From Mucilaginibacter sp. KACC 22773 (GTDB taxonomy: Bacteria; Bacteroidota; Bacteroidia; Sphingobacteriales; Sphingobacteriaceae), in assembly GCF_028736215.1 (NCBI RefSeq), contig NZ_CP117883.1:7254001-7318000 (forward strand): a DNA stretch of 64,000 nt, written 5' to 3'. The notes under the pieces are model-generated. The model worked only from the letters and a program-made list of their open reading frames with translations, made no database searches and was not told the origin of the DNA. The position numbers and the translations under genes are program-made. Below, piece after piece: positions 42,038 to 50,201 of this stretch; position 1 is the stretch's first letter, and the number at the start of each line of letters is the position of its first letter.

Positions 42038-42658
42038 ATGACCATCACCCTCAACAACATCGGCCGCCGCTTTAACCGCGACTGGATTTTCAGGGGGGTT
42101 GATCATACGTTCACTCCCGGCGAATCATACGCTATTCTTGGTCCTAATGGGTCGGGCAAATCTACCTTGCTACAGGTTTTAAACGGGAGCCTGTCGCCAT
42201 CTATCGGCACAATAAATTATGCCCTCCAGGATAAACCTATCGAGATTTCGCAGGTGTTTAACTACCTGAGCCTTGCTGCGCCATACCTGGAAGTGATTGA
42301 AGAATTTACGCTAAGCGAAATGGTCGATTTTCATTTCAAATTTAAAAACTACAAACTGGGGCTTGATAAAAAGCAACTAATCGAACTATTAAATCTCCCC
42401 AAAAGCGAGCATAAGCTTATTCGTTACTTTTCATCGGGCATGAAACAACGCCTTAAACTGATCCTTGCCTTTTGCTCCGATACGCCCATGCTGATGCTTG
42501 ATGAACCCACATCAAATCTGGATGCCCAGGGCGTTGACTGGTATTTAAGCCTGGTTGAGCGTTTTGCAACTGGCCGGCTCACCATCATTTGCTCCAACCA
42601 GGAGCACGAGTATGGCTTTTGCAAGCATAGGCTGAGTATATCGGATTATAAAAATTAG
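42038..42658 (+). CDS. ABC transporter ATP-binding protein
   Basis: This 206-residue ATPase has Walker A GPNGSGKS at 35-42, signature FSSGMKQRLKL and Walker B PMLMLDEPTSNLD. The short form, with switch residues in CSNQEHE, is of the type found with CcmA-like or lipid-export transporters. No permease gene is adjacent, so the substrate and partner are unknown. The start ATG is preceded closely by the hairpin repeat. Confidence 0.9.
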   Translation: MTITLNNIGRRFNRDWIFRGVDHTFTPGESYAILGPNGSGKSTLLQVLNGSLSPSIGTINYALQDKPIEISQVFNYLSLAAPYLEVIEEFTLSEMVDFHFKFKNYKLGLDKKQLIELLNLPKSEHKLIRYFSSGMKQRLKLILAFCSDTPMLMLDEPTSNLDAQGVDWYLSLVERFATGRLTIICSNQEHEYGFCKHRLSISDYKN

Positions 42659-42681
42659 ATAAACCCAATACCCAAAAGTAG

Positions 42682-42778
42682 CGTCATTGCGAGGAACGAA
42701 GCAATCCCGAACCATGTTAGTGGAGAACTTGCAAGGCCGCTTGGCATGTAGGGGATTGCTTCGTTCCTCGCAATGACG
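42682..42778. repeat. Palindromic repeat of the CGTCATTGCGAGGAACGAAGC type
   Basis: Perfect 27-nt inverted arms lie at 42682-42708 and 42752-42778, with a 43-nt spacer. I recall this sequence as a dispersed element seen in many bacterial genomes; that is general knowledge and was not checked. Confidence 0.85.
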
Positions 42779-42860
42779 GTCAATTTATTGCACGGGTTAT
42801 TCAGGGGGAAAGGGGATAGCCCTAAACATATTTTTGTCATAATGCTATAACTACTTTAAT

Positions 42861-42895
42861 AAATCTCAAATCTCATATCAAACATCTCAATTCTA
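42861..42895. repeat. Solo arm of the GAGATTTGAG-word repeat upstream of the alcohol dehydrogenase
   Basis: Words of CTCAAATCTCA type run directly into a TACCTTTA promoter-like element at about 42903-42910, upstream of the ATG at 42934. No matching left arm is found in this gap, so it looks like half of the element seen at 43978-44136. Confidence 0.45.
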
Positions 42896-42933
42896 TTCCC
42901 GTACCTTTAGGTAATCAAAAATAACAACTACTT

Positions 42934-43977
42934 ATGATACCAGTTAAAGGATACGCGGCGCAATCGCCAACTACCAATCTTGCCCCATGGGATTTTGAGC
43001 GCCGGGAAGTTGGGCCTCATGATGTGCAATTTGATATTTTATTTTGCGGTGTTTGCCACAGCGACCTGCACCAGATTAAGAACGATTGGTTCCCGGGTAT
43101 TTTCCCGATGGTACCAGGTCATGAAATTGTTGGCAGGGTTGTCAAAGTTGGCGACCATGTAAAAAAATTCAAAGTTGGCGATTTAGCCGGAACAGGTTGC
43201 ATGGTTGACTCATGCCGGGTTTGCGAAAACTGTAAACAGGATTTGGAGCAATACTGCTTAAACGGCAGCTCGCAAACATATAACGGTCTGGAGCAGGACC
43301 ATAAAACACCAACGTACGGCGGTTACTCCAACAGTATTGTGGTTAACGAAGATTTTGTACTGCATATTTCTGACAAACTTGACCTTGCCGCCACAGCGCC
43401 GCTACTGTGCGCCGGCATAACTACTTACTCGCCGTTAAGGCATTGGAAAGTTGGTAAAGGCCATAAACTTGCTGTTTTAGGTTTGGGCGGCTTGGGCCAT
43501 ATGGGCGTTAAATTTGGTGTTGCTTTTGGTGCCGAAGTTACTGTTTTGAGCACATCACCAGGCAAAGAGGCTGATGCAAAAGCATTAGGTGCGCATCATT
43601 TTGTGGTAACCAGCGACCCAAAACAAATTGAAGCTGCCAAAAACTCTTTTGATTTTATTTTGGATACCGTATCGGCACCGCATGATTTTAACATGTACCT
43701 GTCGTTGCTGCGCACCAATGGCGTACATATTTGCGTAGGTGTACCACCAGAGCCTGCCAGTGTGCAGGCGTTTAGCCTGTTGGGTGGCCGTAAAAGCCTT
43801 GCCGGATCGGGCATTGGCGGAATTGCCGAAACCCAGGAAATGCTTGATTTTTGTGCCGAACACGGAATTGTTTCAGATATTGAAATGATAGACATCAAAG
43901 ATATTGATACTGCGTACGCCCGCATGGAAAAGGGTGATGTGAGGTATCGTTTCGTGATTGATATAGCTACGTTGTAA
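42934..43977 (+). CDS. Zinc-dependent alcohol dehydrogenase (NADP-type, CAD/YahK-like)
   Basis: This 347-residue medium-chain dehydrogenase resembles the cinnamyl alcohol dehydrogenase/YahK group. Catalytic zinc motif CGVCHSDLH and the second ligand in GHEIVGRV, a structural-zinc cluster of four Cys (residues about 90-108) and the dinucleotide motif GLGGLGHMG are all present. STSPGKEADAKALGAHHFV suggests NADP preference. It reduces aldehydes or ketones. The substrate is unknown. Confidence 0.93.
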   Translation: MIPVKGYAAQSPTTNLAPWDFERREVGPHDVQFDILFCGVCHSDLHQIKNDWFPGIFPMVPGHEIVGRVVKVGDHVKKFKVGDLAGTGCMVDSCRVCENCKQDLEQYCLNGSSQTYNGLEQDHKTPTYGGYSNSIVVNEDFVLHISDKLDLAATAPLLCAGITTYSPLRHWKVGKGHKLAVLGLGGLGHMGVKFGVAFGAEVTVLSTSPGKEADAKALGAHHFVVTSDPKQIEAAKNSFDFILDTVSAPHDFNMYLSLLRTNGVHICVGVPPEPASVQAFSLLGGRKSLAGSGIGGIAETQEMLDFCAEHGIVSDIEMIDIKDIDTAYARMEKGDVRYRFVIDIATL

Positions 43978-44136
43978 GATTTGAGCTATTAGATGTGAGA
44001 TTTGAGACAGCTGCGGGTTTGGCAGTTATTTCAAATCTCATTTTTTAGGATTGCAAGGTGGGACCTTCGTCCAAAAAGTGCCTAAATTTTTCGCATGCTC
44101 CAAAAATCTCAAATCTCACGTCTAATATCTCAAATC
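43978..44136. repeat. Intergenic hairpin (GAGATTTGAG word) between adh and efp
   Basis: The left arm 43978-44007 begins right after the adh stop codon. The right arm is 44107-44136, matching at 28 of 30 positions; one of the two differences is still G-U compatible. Extra TCAAATCTCA copies lie between and after them. Confidence 0.85.
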
Positions 44137-44164
44137 TACTTTTCCACATCTCAAATCAAATTTC

Positions 44165-44172
44165 TAATTTTG
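44165..44172 (+). promoter_or_regulatory. Putative -7 promoter element (TAATTTTG) of efp
   Basis: TAATTTTG fits TAnnTTTG and lies 17 nt before the efp start codon, directly after the last word of the repeat array. Confidence 0.5.
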
Positions 44173-44189
44173 CTCCTCAATATTATTTT

Positions 44190-44753
44190 ATGGCCAAAGC
44201 ATCAGATGTTAAAAATGGAAATGTGCTTCGCTTTAACGGCGAGTTAGTGCAGGTAGAAGAGTTTTTGCACCGTACACCAGGTAACTTGCGCGCATTTTAC
44301 CAGGCCCGTATGCGTAACGTAAAATCCGGAAAATTAGTTGAATACCGTTTTCGTACCGACGAGGAGGTTGATATAGCCCGTGTTGAAACCAACGATTATC
44401 AATATTTATATGAGGATGGCGATTCATTAGTAGTAATGGATAACGCCACTTACGATCAGCATAACGTGCCCAAAGCTTTATTTGGCCCGGCGGTTAAGTT
44501 CTTAAAAGAGGGAATGAACGTTATTGTTGCCTTTGAAAGCGATGAGCCAATCATGGGTTCAATCCCGGGATCAGCCGAGTTGGAAATTACCTATACCGAG
44601 CCTGCCGTTAAAGGTGATACCTCGAGTGGTGCCCAAAAGAATGCCACGGTAGAAACCGGTGCCGAGATTCGTGTGCCTCTTTTCATTAACATTGGCGATA
44701 AGGTAAAAGTTGATACCGCTACCGGAACGTATGTGGAGCGCGTGAAAGCGTAG
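44190..44753 (+). CDS. efp: Elongation factor P
   Basis: EF-P rescues ribosomes stalled at polyproline. The 187-residue protein starts at 44190 (MAKASDVKNGNVLRFNGELVQVEEF); the upstream in-frame extension lies in the repeat. The tip loop reads TPGNLRAF, so the residue matching E. coli Lys34 is Asn32, and the conserved lysine for beta-lysylation is absent. KOW and OB domains and the C-terminal KVDTATGTYVERVKA are normal. It has its own promoter-like element and terminator. Confidence 0.95.
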   Translation: MAKASDVKNGNVLRFNGELVQVEEFLHRTPGNLRAFYQARMRNVKSGKLVEYRFRTDEEVDIARVETNDYQYLYEDGDSLVVMDNATYDQHNVPKALFGPAVKFLKEGMNVIVAFESDEPIMGSIPGSAELEITYTEPAVKGDTSSGAQKNATVETGAEIRVPLFINIGDKVKVDTATGTYVERVKA

Positions 44754-44812
44754 CCCACCCGTCCCATGAATGGGATCTTTCTATTTTGTATCTTATTATA
44801 AAATATATTTTT

Positions 44813-44856
44813 AACAACAAAGCCCGCATCGAAAGACCGGGCTTTGTTGTTTTTTA
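44813..44856 (+). terminator. Rho-independent terminator of efp
   Basis: A perfect 14-bp stem (AACAACAAAGCCCG and its complement) with an 11-nt loop is followed by a T-run, 60 nt after the efp stop codon. Confidence 0.92.
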
Positions 44857-44958
44857 ACCGGGCGTGCCAACATTTAAATAGCCCGGGCTGTTACATATTA
44901 AACTATTTGCCCGTCATTACAGTCATACAAACAAAAATAACCATATACACATTACACC

Positions 44959-45645
44959 ATGAAGAAGCTATTCATCATTGCTACCCTGCTAACATTTACT
45001 TACGGAGCCTTTGCGCAGGCTGTTGATTTGCGCCGAAAAATTGAAGTTACCGGCCTGGCCGAGCAGGAAGTTACCCCTGATATTATCAACGTTACGATAT
45101 CGCTGCAGGAATATATGGATGGTAAAAAACACATCCAGATCTCGGACCTTGAAGATCAGCTTGAAAAAGCGGTTAAGGATGCGGGCATACCGGCGGCCGA
45201 TTTTACTGTCAACAATGTTTCGGCCTGGAATAACGCCGTCCAAAAAAAGAGACAGCCAGATTTTTTAGCCGGCAAACAATATGGACTGCGGATAAAAGAC
45301 CTGAACAAGTTTAACCAGATTGTATCTAAAATAGATCCCAAAGGAATTCAATCAACCAACATCGATAGCTACGATTATTCAAAAATAAACGAGCTGAAAA
45401 ACGAGCTGAAGCTTAAAGCCCTGCTCTCCGCCCGGGATAAGGCGTCCTTTTTACTCAGCGGACTCGGCAACAAACTGGGCGACGTGCTCAATATTATCGA
45501 AACCGATAACAGCAGTTTCCCTCAGCCACGCCAATACAACACTATGATGTATAAAGCTGCCGTTGCCGATGCCCCCCAATCCGACATCGACTTTAAAAAG
45601 ATCAAGATCAGCCTGCAGATAAATGCGGTGTTTGAGATAAAGTAA
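44959..45645 (+). CDS. SIMPL domain-containing protein
   Basis: This 228-residue protein has a signal peptide (KKLFIIATLLTFTYGAFAQ) and then the SIMPL/DUF541 fold (KIEVTGLAEQEVTPDIINVTISL). Such proteins are periplasmic or outer-membrane associated, and some are reported to bind signalling partners, but the role here is unknown. Its upstream region carries an AAACTATTT and GTCATACA pair similar to the shared motif of the paralogous genes at 27.5 and 28.2 kb. Confidence 0.85.
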   Translation: MKKLFIIATLLTFTYGAFAQAVDLRRKIEVTGLAEQEVTPDIINVTISLQEYMDGKKHIQISDLEDQLEKAVKDAGIPAADFTVNNVSAWNNAVQKKRQPDFLAGKQYGLRIKDLNKFNQIVSKIDPKGIQSTNIDSYDYSKINELKNELKLKALLSARDKASFLLSGLGNKLGDVLNIIETDNSSFPQPRQYNTMMYKAAVADAPQSDIDFKKIKISLQINAVFEIK

Positions 45646-45683
45646 GCCCCCGGTGCCCCTGAAAGGGAGTTTTTTGAACAAAT

Positions 45684-45719
45684 AAAAAGGTCGTCCTAAG
45701 TTTTAAGGATGGCCTTTTA
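45684..45719 (+). terminator. Rho-independent terminator after the SIMPL gene
   Basis: A 13-bp imperfect stem (AAAAGGTCGTCCT pairing through G-U compatible changes) with a short loop is followed by TTTTATTTT. Confidence 0.75.
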
Positions 45720-45851
45720 TTTTGAAACTGGTTTCACGAAAATGAAGCCATTAAAGGGATGGGGTCAGAAGATTAATGATTTGTTGTAAATACAACGCAC
45801 GCAAACATTATCCCGCAATAAAATGTTACCCCTAAAAAAAATCACAAAATT

Positions 45852-46721
45852 ATGCAATGGTTTGGCAGGGGCGAAAGCGATAATGTAGAAGATCAGCGTG
45901 GCAGCGGCGGTGGTCGCGGTATAGCAATTGGCGGCGGGATCCTGGGCCTGATAGGGGCTGTAATTTATATGTTTACCGGGATTAACCCATCGCAGCTGCT
46001 TAACCAGAGCGGCGGCGACCAGCAACAGCAAACCGAACAATCGCAAAACCCAAATGCACCTGAAGACAACGGTAAAAAATTTGTACGCGTGGTACTTAAG
46101 GATACTGAAGATATCTGGGGCAAACTCTTTGCAGATATGGGCCGGCAGTACCGGGACCCTAAATTGGTTTTATTTACCGATTATGTACAATCGGCTTGTG
46201 GGAATGCCAGCTCGGCCACCGGGCCGTTTTATTGTCCCGGCGATGCCAAAGTTTATATAGATTTGAGTTTTTACGACGAGCTTAAAACGCGTTTTGACGC
46301 GGGTGGCGACTTTGCCAATGCCTACGTGATAGCGCACGAAGTGGGGCACCATGTGCAAAACCTGCTGGGTGTAAGTGCAAAAATGGACCAGGCCCGCAGC
46401 CGGATGAGCGAACGCGAATACAATAAACTGTCGGTAAAGCTGGAGCTGCAGGCCGATTTTTATGCGGGTGTTTGGGCCCATTATGAGCAAAGCATCAACA
46501 AAGTAATTAACGAAAAAGATATAGAAGATGCCCTGAACGCCGCTAACGCCATTGGCGACGACCGTTTGCAAAAACAAAGCCAGGGACATGTGGAACCAGA
46601 CAGCTTTACCCACGGTACCAGCGCGCAACGCGTATACTGGTTTAAAAAAGGCTATGAAACCGGCGATGTAAAACAAGGCAACACGTTTGCCGATGACAGG
46701 TACGCTTTTCTGGCTAATTAG
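45852..46721 (+). CDS. YpfJ-type neutral zinc metallopeptidase
   Basis: This 289-residue putative zinc metallopeptidase of the YpfJ family has one transmembrane segment (about 27-46: GGGILGLIGAVIYMFTGI) and the active-site motif HEVGHHVQNLLGV near residue 161, with a downstream Glu in ELQADFYAGVWAHYEQ. The N-terminus MQWFGRGESDNVEDQRG is the family hallmark. It is anchored to the inner membrane and its substrate is unknown. A word-type repeat begins right after its stop codon. Confidence 0.9.
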   Translation: MQWFGRGESDNVEDQRGSGGGRGIAIGGGILGLIGAVIYMFTGINPSQLLNQSGGDQQQQTEQSQNPNAPEDNGKKFVRVVLKDTEDIWGKLFADMGRQYRDPKLVLFTDYVQSACGNASSATGPFYCPGDAKVYIDLSFYDELKTRFDAGGDFANAYVIAHEVGHHVQNLLGVSAKMDQARSRMSEREYNKLSVKLELQADFYAGVWAHYEQSINKVINEKDIEDALNAANAIGDDRLQKQSQGHVEPDSFTHGTSAQRVYWFKKGYETGDVKQGNTFADDRYAFLAN

Positions 46722-46723
46722 TT

Positions 46724-46782
46724 AGTCATTCGCTGCGTGGTCATTTGCTGCGCGTCATTGGTGTGCCGCTCCCAATGTAATT
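46724..46782. repeat. Solo word array GTCATTNGCTGCG after ypfJ
   Basis: Three copies of GTCATT with GCTGCG or a variant between them begin 2 nt after the ypfJ stop codon. There is a weak inverse CCAATG near 46775. It resembles the GTCATTGG word of the lpxD-lpxC repeat. Confidence 0.45.
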
Positions 46783-46801
46783 GGATTTGCATTTACTATT
46801 G

Positions 46802-47935
46802 TTAAATATCGCGAAATACCAGTTCGGCTACCTCTTCGCCAACCAGACTTCCCATGGCTACGCCCATGCCGTTACAGCGTACCGCGCAAAAAACATTGGG
46901 CTGTATAGCTTTCACTATCGGGCTTAGTTGTTCGCCGAAGCCCATGATGCCGCTCCACCAGTAATCAACCTCGGTTTTTTGATCGGGGAGGATAACTTCG
47001 GCCAAATAGGAAAAGAGTTTTTCCTTAACCTCATCTGTATGCCCAAACTCCCAGGTTTCTTCGGCCTTATAATTCAGGTTGCGGCCGCCGCCAAACAGCA
47101 CACGGTTATCAATGTTCCTGAAATAATAGTACCCTTCATTAAAATGATAGGTACCCTTCAGTTTTAAACCATCTACAGGTTTTGTAACCAATACCTGGCC
47201 CCTGCCGGGCACTACATCCAATTCCGGGTACAGCTGGCCGGCAAATGCATTTGTTGCCAGTATTACCTTGCCTGCTTTAAAGCTACCCTGTGTAGTTTGC
47301 AGCCTAACGCAAGCGGCCTCGTGCTCAATTGCCAATACCTGTACGTTATTTAAAACCAGCACTCCCAACTCATACACTTTATACAATAAAGTCCGCATCA
47401 TTTTACCGGTGTCAATCTGGCCTTCAAAGTGGTTATAAATTATGTTGGCCACATTATTGAAGCCAAAATCTGCAATTTTTTCATTCGCAACTGCATAAAT
47501 GTCAGTTGTTCCGATAATTGGCTGCAATAATTTATTGAGATGATCAACCTTATCCAAAGCTATGTTTGCGGCCTGGGGTTCATCAACCATAAACAGCTCG
47601 TGCCCGCCGTGTTGATGGTAGTCGATATTCTTATCGCCAAGGTTTTGCCGCAGGCGCTGCAGGCCTCGCCATTTGTAATCAACCAAATGCATAGCTTCTG
47701 CTTCTGACGAGCGGTTTATTACCTCAATTTGCTCGCTAACTGTACCAAAACAGGCAAAGCCAGCGTTTTTAGTACTGGCCCCGCTTGGTAAAAAGCCGCG
47801 CTCAAGCACCAGTACTTTAAGCAATGGCTGTTGCTTTTTTAAATGCAGGGCGGCACTTAAACCCACCAGGCCGCTGCCGATAATAATTATATCGGCGTTA
47901 TCAATAAAAGAAGTTCGCTCCCAGTAGGAAAACAT
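46802..47935 (-). CDS. FAD-dependent oxidoreductase (DAO/glycine oxidase family)
   Basis: This flavoprotein of about 377 residues has the start placed at 47935 (MFSYWERTSFIDNADIIIIG), shorter than the full open frame. The dinucleotide-binding motif is GSGLVGLSAALHL, and substrate-domain motifs such as GGGRNLNYKAEETWEFG and GMGVAMGSLVG close the fold. DAO-type enzymes oxidise amino acids or amines. The substrate is not known. It is convergent with ypfJ. Confidence 0.88.
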   Translation of the reverse strand: MFSYWERTSFIDNADIIIIGSGLVGLSAALHLKKQQPLLKVLVLERGFLPSGASTKNAGFACFGTVSEQIEVINRSSEAEAMHLVDYKWRGLQRLRQNLGDKNIDYHQHGGHELFMVDEPQAANIALDKVDHLNKLLQPIIGTTDIYAVANEKIADFGFNNVANIIYNHFEGQIDTGKMMRTLLYKVYELGVLVLNNVQVLAIEHEAACVRLQTTQGSFKAGKVILATNAFAGQLYPELDVVPGRGQVLVTKPVDGLKLKGTYHFNEGYYYFRNIDNRVLFGGGRNLNYKAEETWEFGHTDEVKEKLFSYLAEVILPDQKTEVDYWWSGIMGFGEQLSPIVKAIQPNVFCAVRCNGMGVAMGSLVGEEVAELVFRDI

Positions 47936-48188
47936 TTTTTTTAATTCAAAAGTAAAAATTGCGCAGCACTCTTGAACACCATAAAAAAAATAAACACATT
48001 GTGAAAAATTCAAAAATCAAAACCTATCTCTGTAGGCATTACTTTTTAACATGCGTATTTGGTACGGAATGGTTTTTGAATGTGATAAGTTATAAATGCA
48101 TGTGAAAGTACGTATACACACTAAGCTTAAGCGGCCTACCGCATGCCAATCATTTTTGAATTTTGACTTTTTAATTTTGACTTAACAA

Positions 48189-48917
48189 ATGAATCACTTA
48201 TCGTTTATAACAGCCTATATTGGATATAACTCTGCCTGGTTCCTGATGATCCTGGTTGCCATTGTTAGCTTTATAGTACAGTGGCGTTTTAAGAGTAAAT
48301 TCAAACACTACTCAGAAGTTGGTTTGCTATCCGGCCTGTCGGGCCAGGAGGTAGCGGTTAAAATGCTGCGCGCCCACGGCATATTTGATGTACAGGTAAT
48401 ATGTGTTGAAGGCCAGCTTACCGATCATTATAACCCCGAAACCAAAACCGTTAACCTGAGCCAGGATGTTTTTTACAGCCGCAGCGTTGCCGCGGCTGCC
48501 GTTGCCGCCCACGAGTGTGGCCACGCCGTACAACATGCCCAGGCTTATGCGTGGCTTAGTTTCCGGTCGGCTATGGTACCGGTTATTAACATTGCATCAA
48601 CGCTAACACAATGGACACTGCTTATTGGTGTAATGCTGCTCATTTTTTCGCACAATCCATTTGTATTGGCCATAGGTGTGGCCGCACTGGCATTGGTTAC
48701 TTTTTTTAGCTTTATAACCCTGCCGGTAGAGTTTGATGCCAGCCGCCGCGCACTGGCCTGGCTTAACAATAACTATAGTATTGTACAAACTACAGAGGAG
48801 CATGAACAGGCTAAAGACGCCCTTTGGTGGGCGGCCATGACCTACGTTGTAGCCGCGCTTAGCTCGCTGGCAACATTGCTTTATTACGCTTCGTTTTTGT
48901 TTAACAGGCGGAATTAA
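48189..48917 (+). CDS. YugP-type zinc metallopeptidase
   Basis: This 242-residue membrane-embedded peptidase has the zinc motif HECGHAVQHAQAYA and three hydrophobic helices (about 9-30, 126-146, 150-172). YSRSVAAAAVAAHECGHAV and TLPVEFDASRRALAWL are typical of the DUF2070/YugP family. It is related to the HtpX peptidases. The substrate is unknown, and the gene is not next to any partner. Confidence 0.87.
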   Translation: MNHLSFITAYIGYNSAWFLMILVAIVSFIVQWRFKSKFKHYSEVGLLSGLSGQEVAVKMLRAHGIFDVQVICVEGQLTDHYNPETKTVNLSQDVFYSRSVAAAAVAAHECGHAVQHAQAYAWLSFRSAMVPVINIASTLTQWTLLIGVMLLIFSHNPFVLAIGVAALALVTFFSFITLPVEFDASRRALAWLNNNYSIVQTTEEHEQAKDALWWAAMTYVVAALSSLATLLYYASFLFNRRN

Positions 48918-48933
48918 AGGCCCGAAGGGCCTT

Positions 48934-49061
48934 GATGTGCAGATATGCAGATTTCAGATATGCAGATGATGAAAGCAAAAGAGGCCTTCCATACATGGAG
49001 GGCCTTTTGCTTGGCGCCCTTTTTAGCGAATCTGAAATCTGCACATCTGGAATCTGCACAT
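48934..49061. repeat. Nested hairpin: TGCAGAT-word arms around a terminator stem
   Basis: Outer arms 48934-48967 and 49030-49061 share TGCAGATTTCAGAT. Between them is an inner stem (48973-48986 with 49001-49012, AAGCAAAAG type) with a T-run, which could terminate the yugP transcript. A second small GGCCCGAAGGGCC stem lies at 48919-48931. Confidence 0.72.
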
Positions 49062-49076
49062 TTTTTCCTACCTTAC

Positions 49077-49107
49077 TGTAACCTAAGTAAAAGTCTTGTT
49101 GTCAGAG
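49077..49107 (+). promoter_or_regulatory. Possible ECF-type promoter before the sigma factor gene
   Basis: TGTAACCT and a GTTGTCAG stretch about 14 nt later resemble the -35/-10 of ECF-driven autoregulated promoters. The assignment is inference only. Confidence 0.3.
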
Positions 49108-49119
49108 AGGTTGTAACAC

Positions 49120-49701
49120 ATGCAAAGCAAGCTTTCAGATATCGATCTTATTGAACAAACACTGGCGGGTAACCAATCGGCATATGCCGACCTGGTGAAG
49201 CGGCACCAGCGGTTTGTTTTTACACTTGCTTTGCGTTTTTCAAAAAACCGCGAGGATGCTGAAGAGATTGCGCAGGACTGTTTTATAAAGGCGTACCGCG
49301 CGCTGGCAACATACGGCGGGCAATCAAAATTCAGTACATGGCTGTACACTATTGTGTATAATACAGCTATGACATTTTTACGAAAGAAAAGAGTAGCAAC
49401 CGATTCGATAGATGACGAAGCTACCTTTATACAGGTTGAAAACAACGAGTCGGCTTATGATGTATACAACGTAGAGAATAAATCGAGATCGTTTTACCTT
49501 AATCAGGCCATAGCGCAGTTACTGCCCGATGATGCTACCATTATAACCTTGTTTTATAAAGGCGAGCAATCACTGGAAGAAATTGCCCAAACTTTGGGGA
49601 TGGAGGCCAATACGGTTAAGGTAAAACTATTCAGGGCGCGCCAGCGTTTGAAAGATAAGCTGGAGCGTAATTTAAAACATGAGGTTAAAGAACTGATATG
49701 A
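49120..49701 (+). CDS. ECF-type RNA polymerase sigma factor
   Basis: This 193-residue sigma-70 family ECF protein has region 2 (LVKRHQRFVFTLALRFSKNREDAEEIAQD), including the core-binding helix, and region 4 (LPDDATIITLFYKGEQSLEEIAQTLGMEANTVKVKLFRAR). Its 3' end overlaps the start of the next gene by 4 bp, as expected for a sigma/anti-sigma pair. The signal is unknown. Confidence 0.92.
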   Translation: MQSKLSDIDLIEQTLAGNQSAYADLVKRHQRFVFTLALRFSKNREDAEEIAQDCFIKAYRALATYGGQSKFSTWLYTIVYNTAMTFLRKKRVATDSIDDEATFIQVENNESAYDVYNVENKSRSFYLNQAIAQLLPDDATIITLFYKGEQSLEEIAQTLGMEANTVKVKLFRARQRLKDKLERNLKHEVKELI

Positions 49702-50201
49702 ATACCATAGAAGAAGAACTCTGGAACTACATTGACGGCAACTGCACGCCGGCCGGGCAGGATGCCATTGCCCGCCTTATTGAGCAGGATGAGGCCTATA
49801 ACAAAAAATACCAGGAACTGATGCAGCTAAACCTGGAATTTGCAGCCATGGAGCTTGACGAACCATCAATGGCATTTACGTATAACGTGATGGAAACCAT
49901 CCGTACCGAAAACGCGCGCCAGCCACTTAAAGCGGCTATTGATAAACGTATTATTATAGGCATAGCTGTTTTCTTTATTTTTACCATATTGGCTTTGCTG
50001 GTGTTCGCTTTTGCCAACACTCATTCGCAGCTTTCGGCTTTTGATGTTAAAGTTAAACTGCCGGCTGCTATAAAACTGCCAAATGCCGCCAATATTTTTA
50101 CCAGCCCGGTATTTAAATGGTTTATCATGTTTGACGTTGTATTGGCCTTATTTTTATCAGACAGTTATTTGCGTAGAAAAAAACCGACAAAACAGGCCTA
50201 A
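49698..50201 (+). CDS. Probable anti-sigma factor or transmembrane partner of the ECF sigma
   Basis: This 167-residue membrane protein has a cytoplasmic zinc-free N-terminal part with a short conserved DGNCTPAGQDAIARLIEQDEAYNKKYQEL, then two transmembrane helices (about 78-98 and 134-153). That layout suits an anti-sigma factor, but no ZAS motif or named family is recognised. Its start overlaps the sigma factor gene by 4 bp. The role is inferred from the operon. Confidence 0.65.
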   Translation: MNTIEEELWNYIDGNCTPAGQDAIARLIEQDEAYNKKYQELMQLNLEFAAMELDEPSMAFTYNVMETIRTENARQPLKAAIDKRIIIGIAVFFIFTILALLVFAFANTHSQLSAFDVKVKLPAAIKLPNAANIFTSPVFKWFIMFDVVLALFLSDSYLRRKKPTKQA

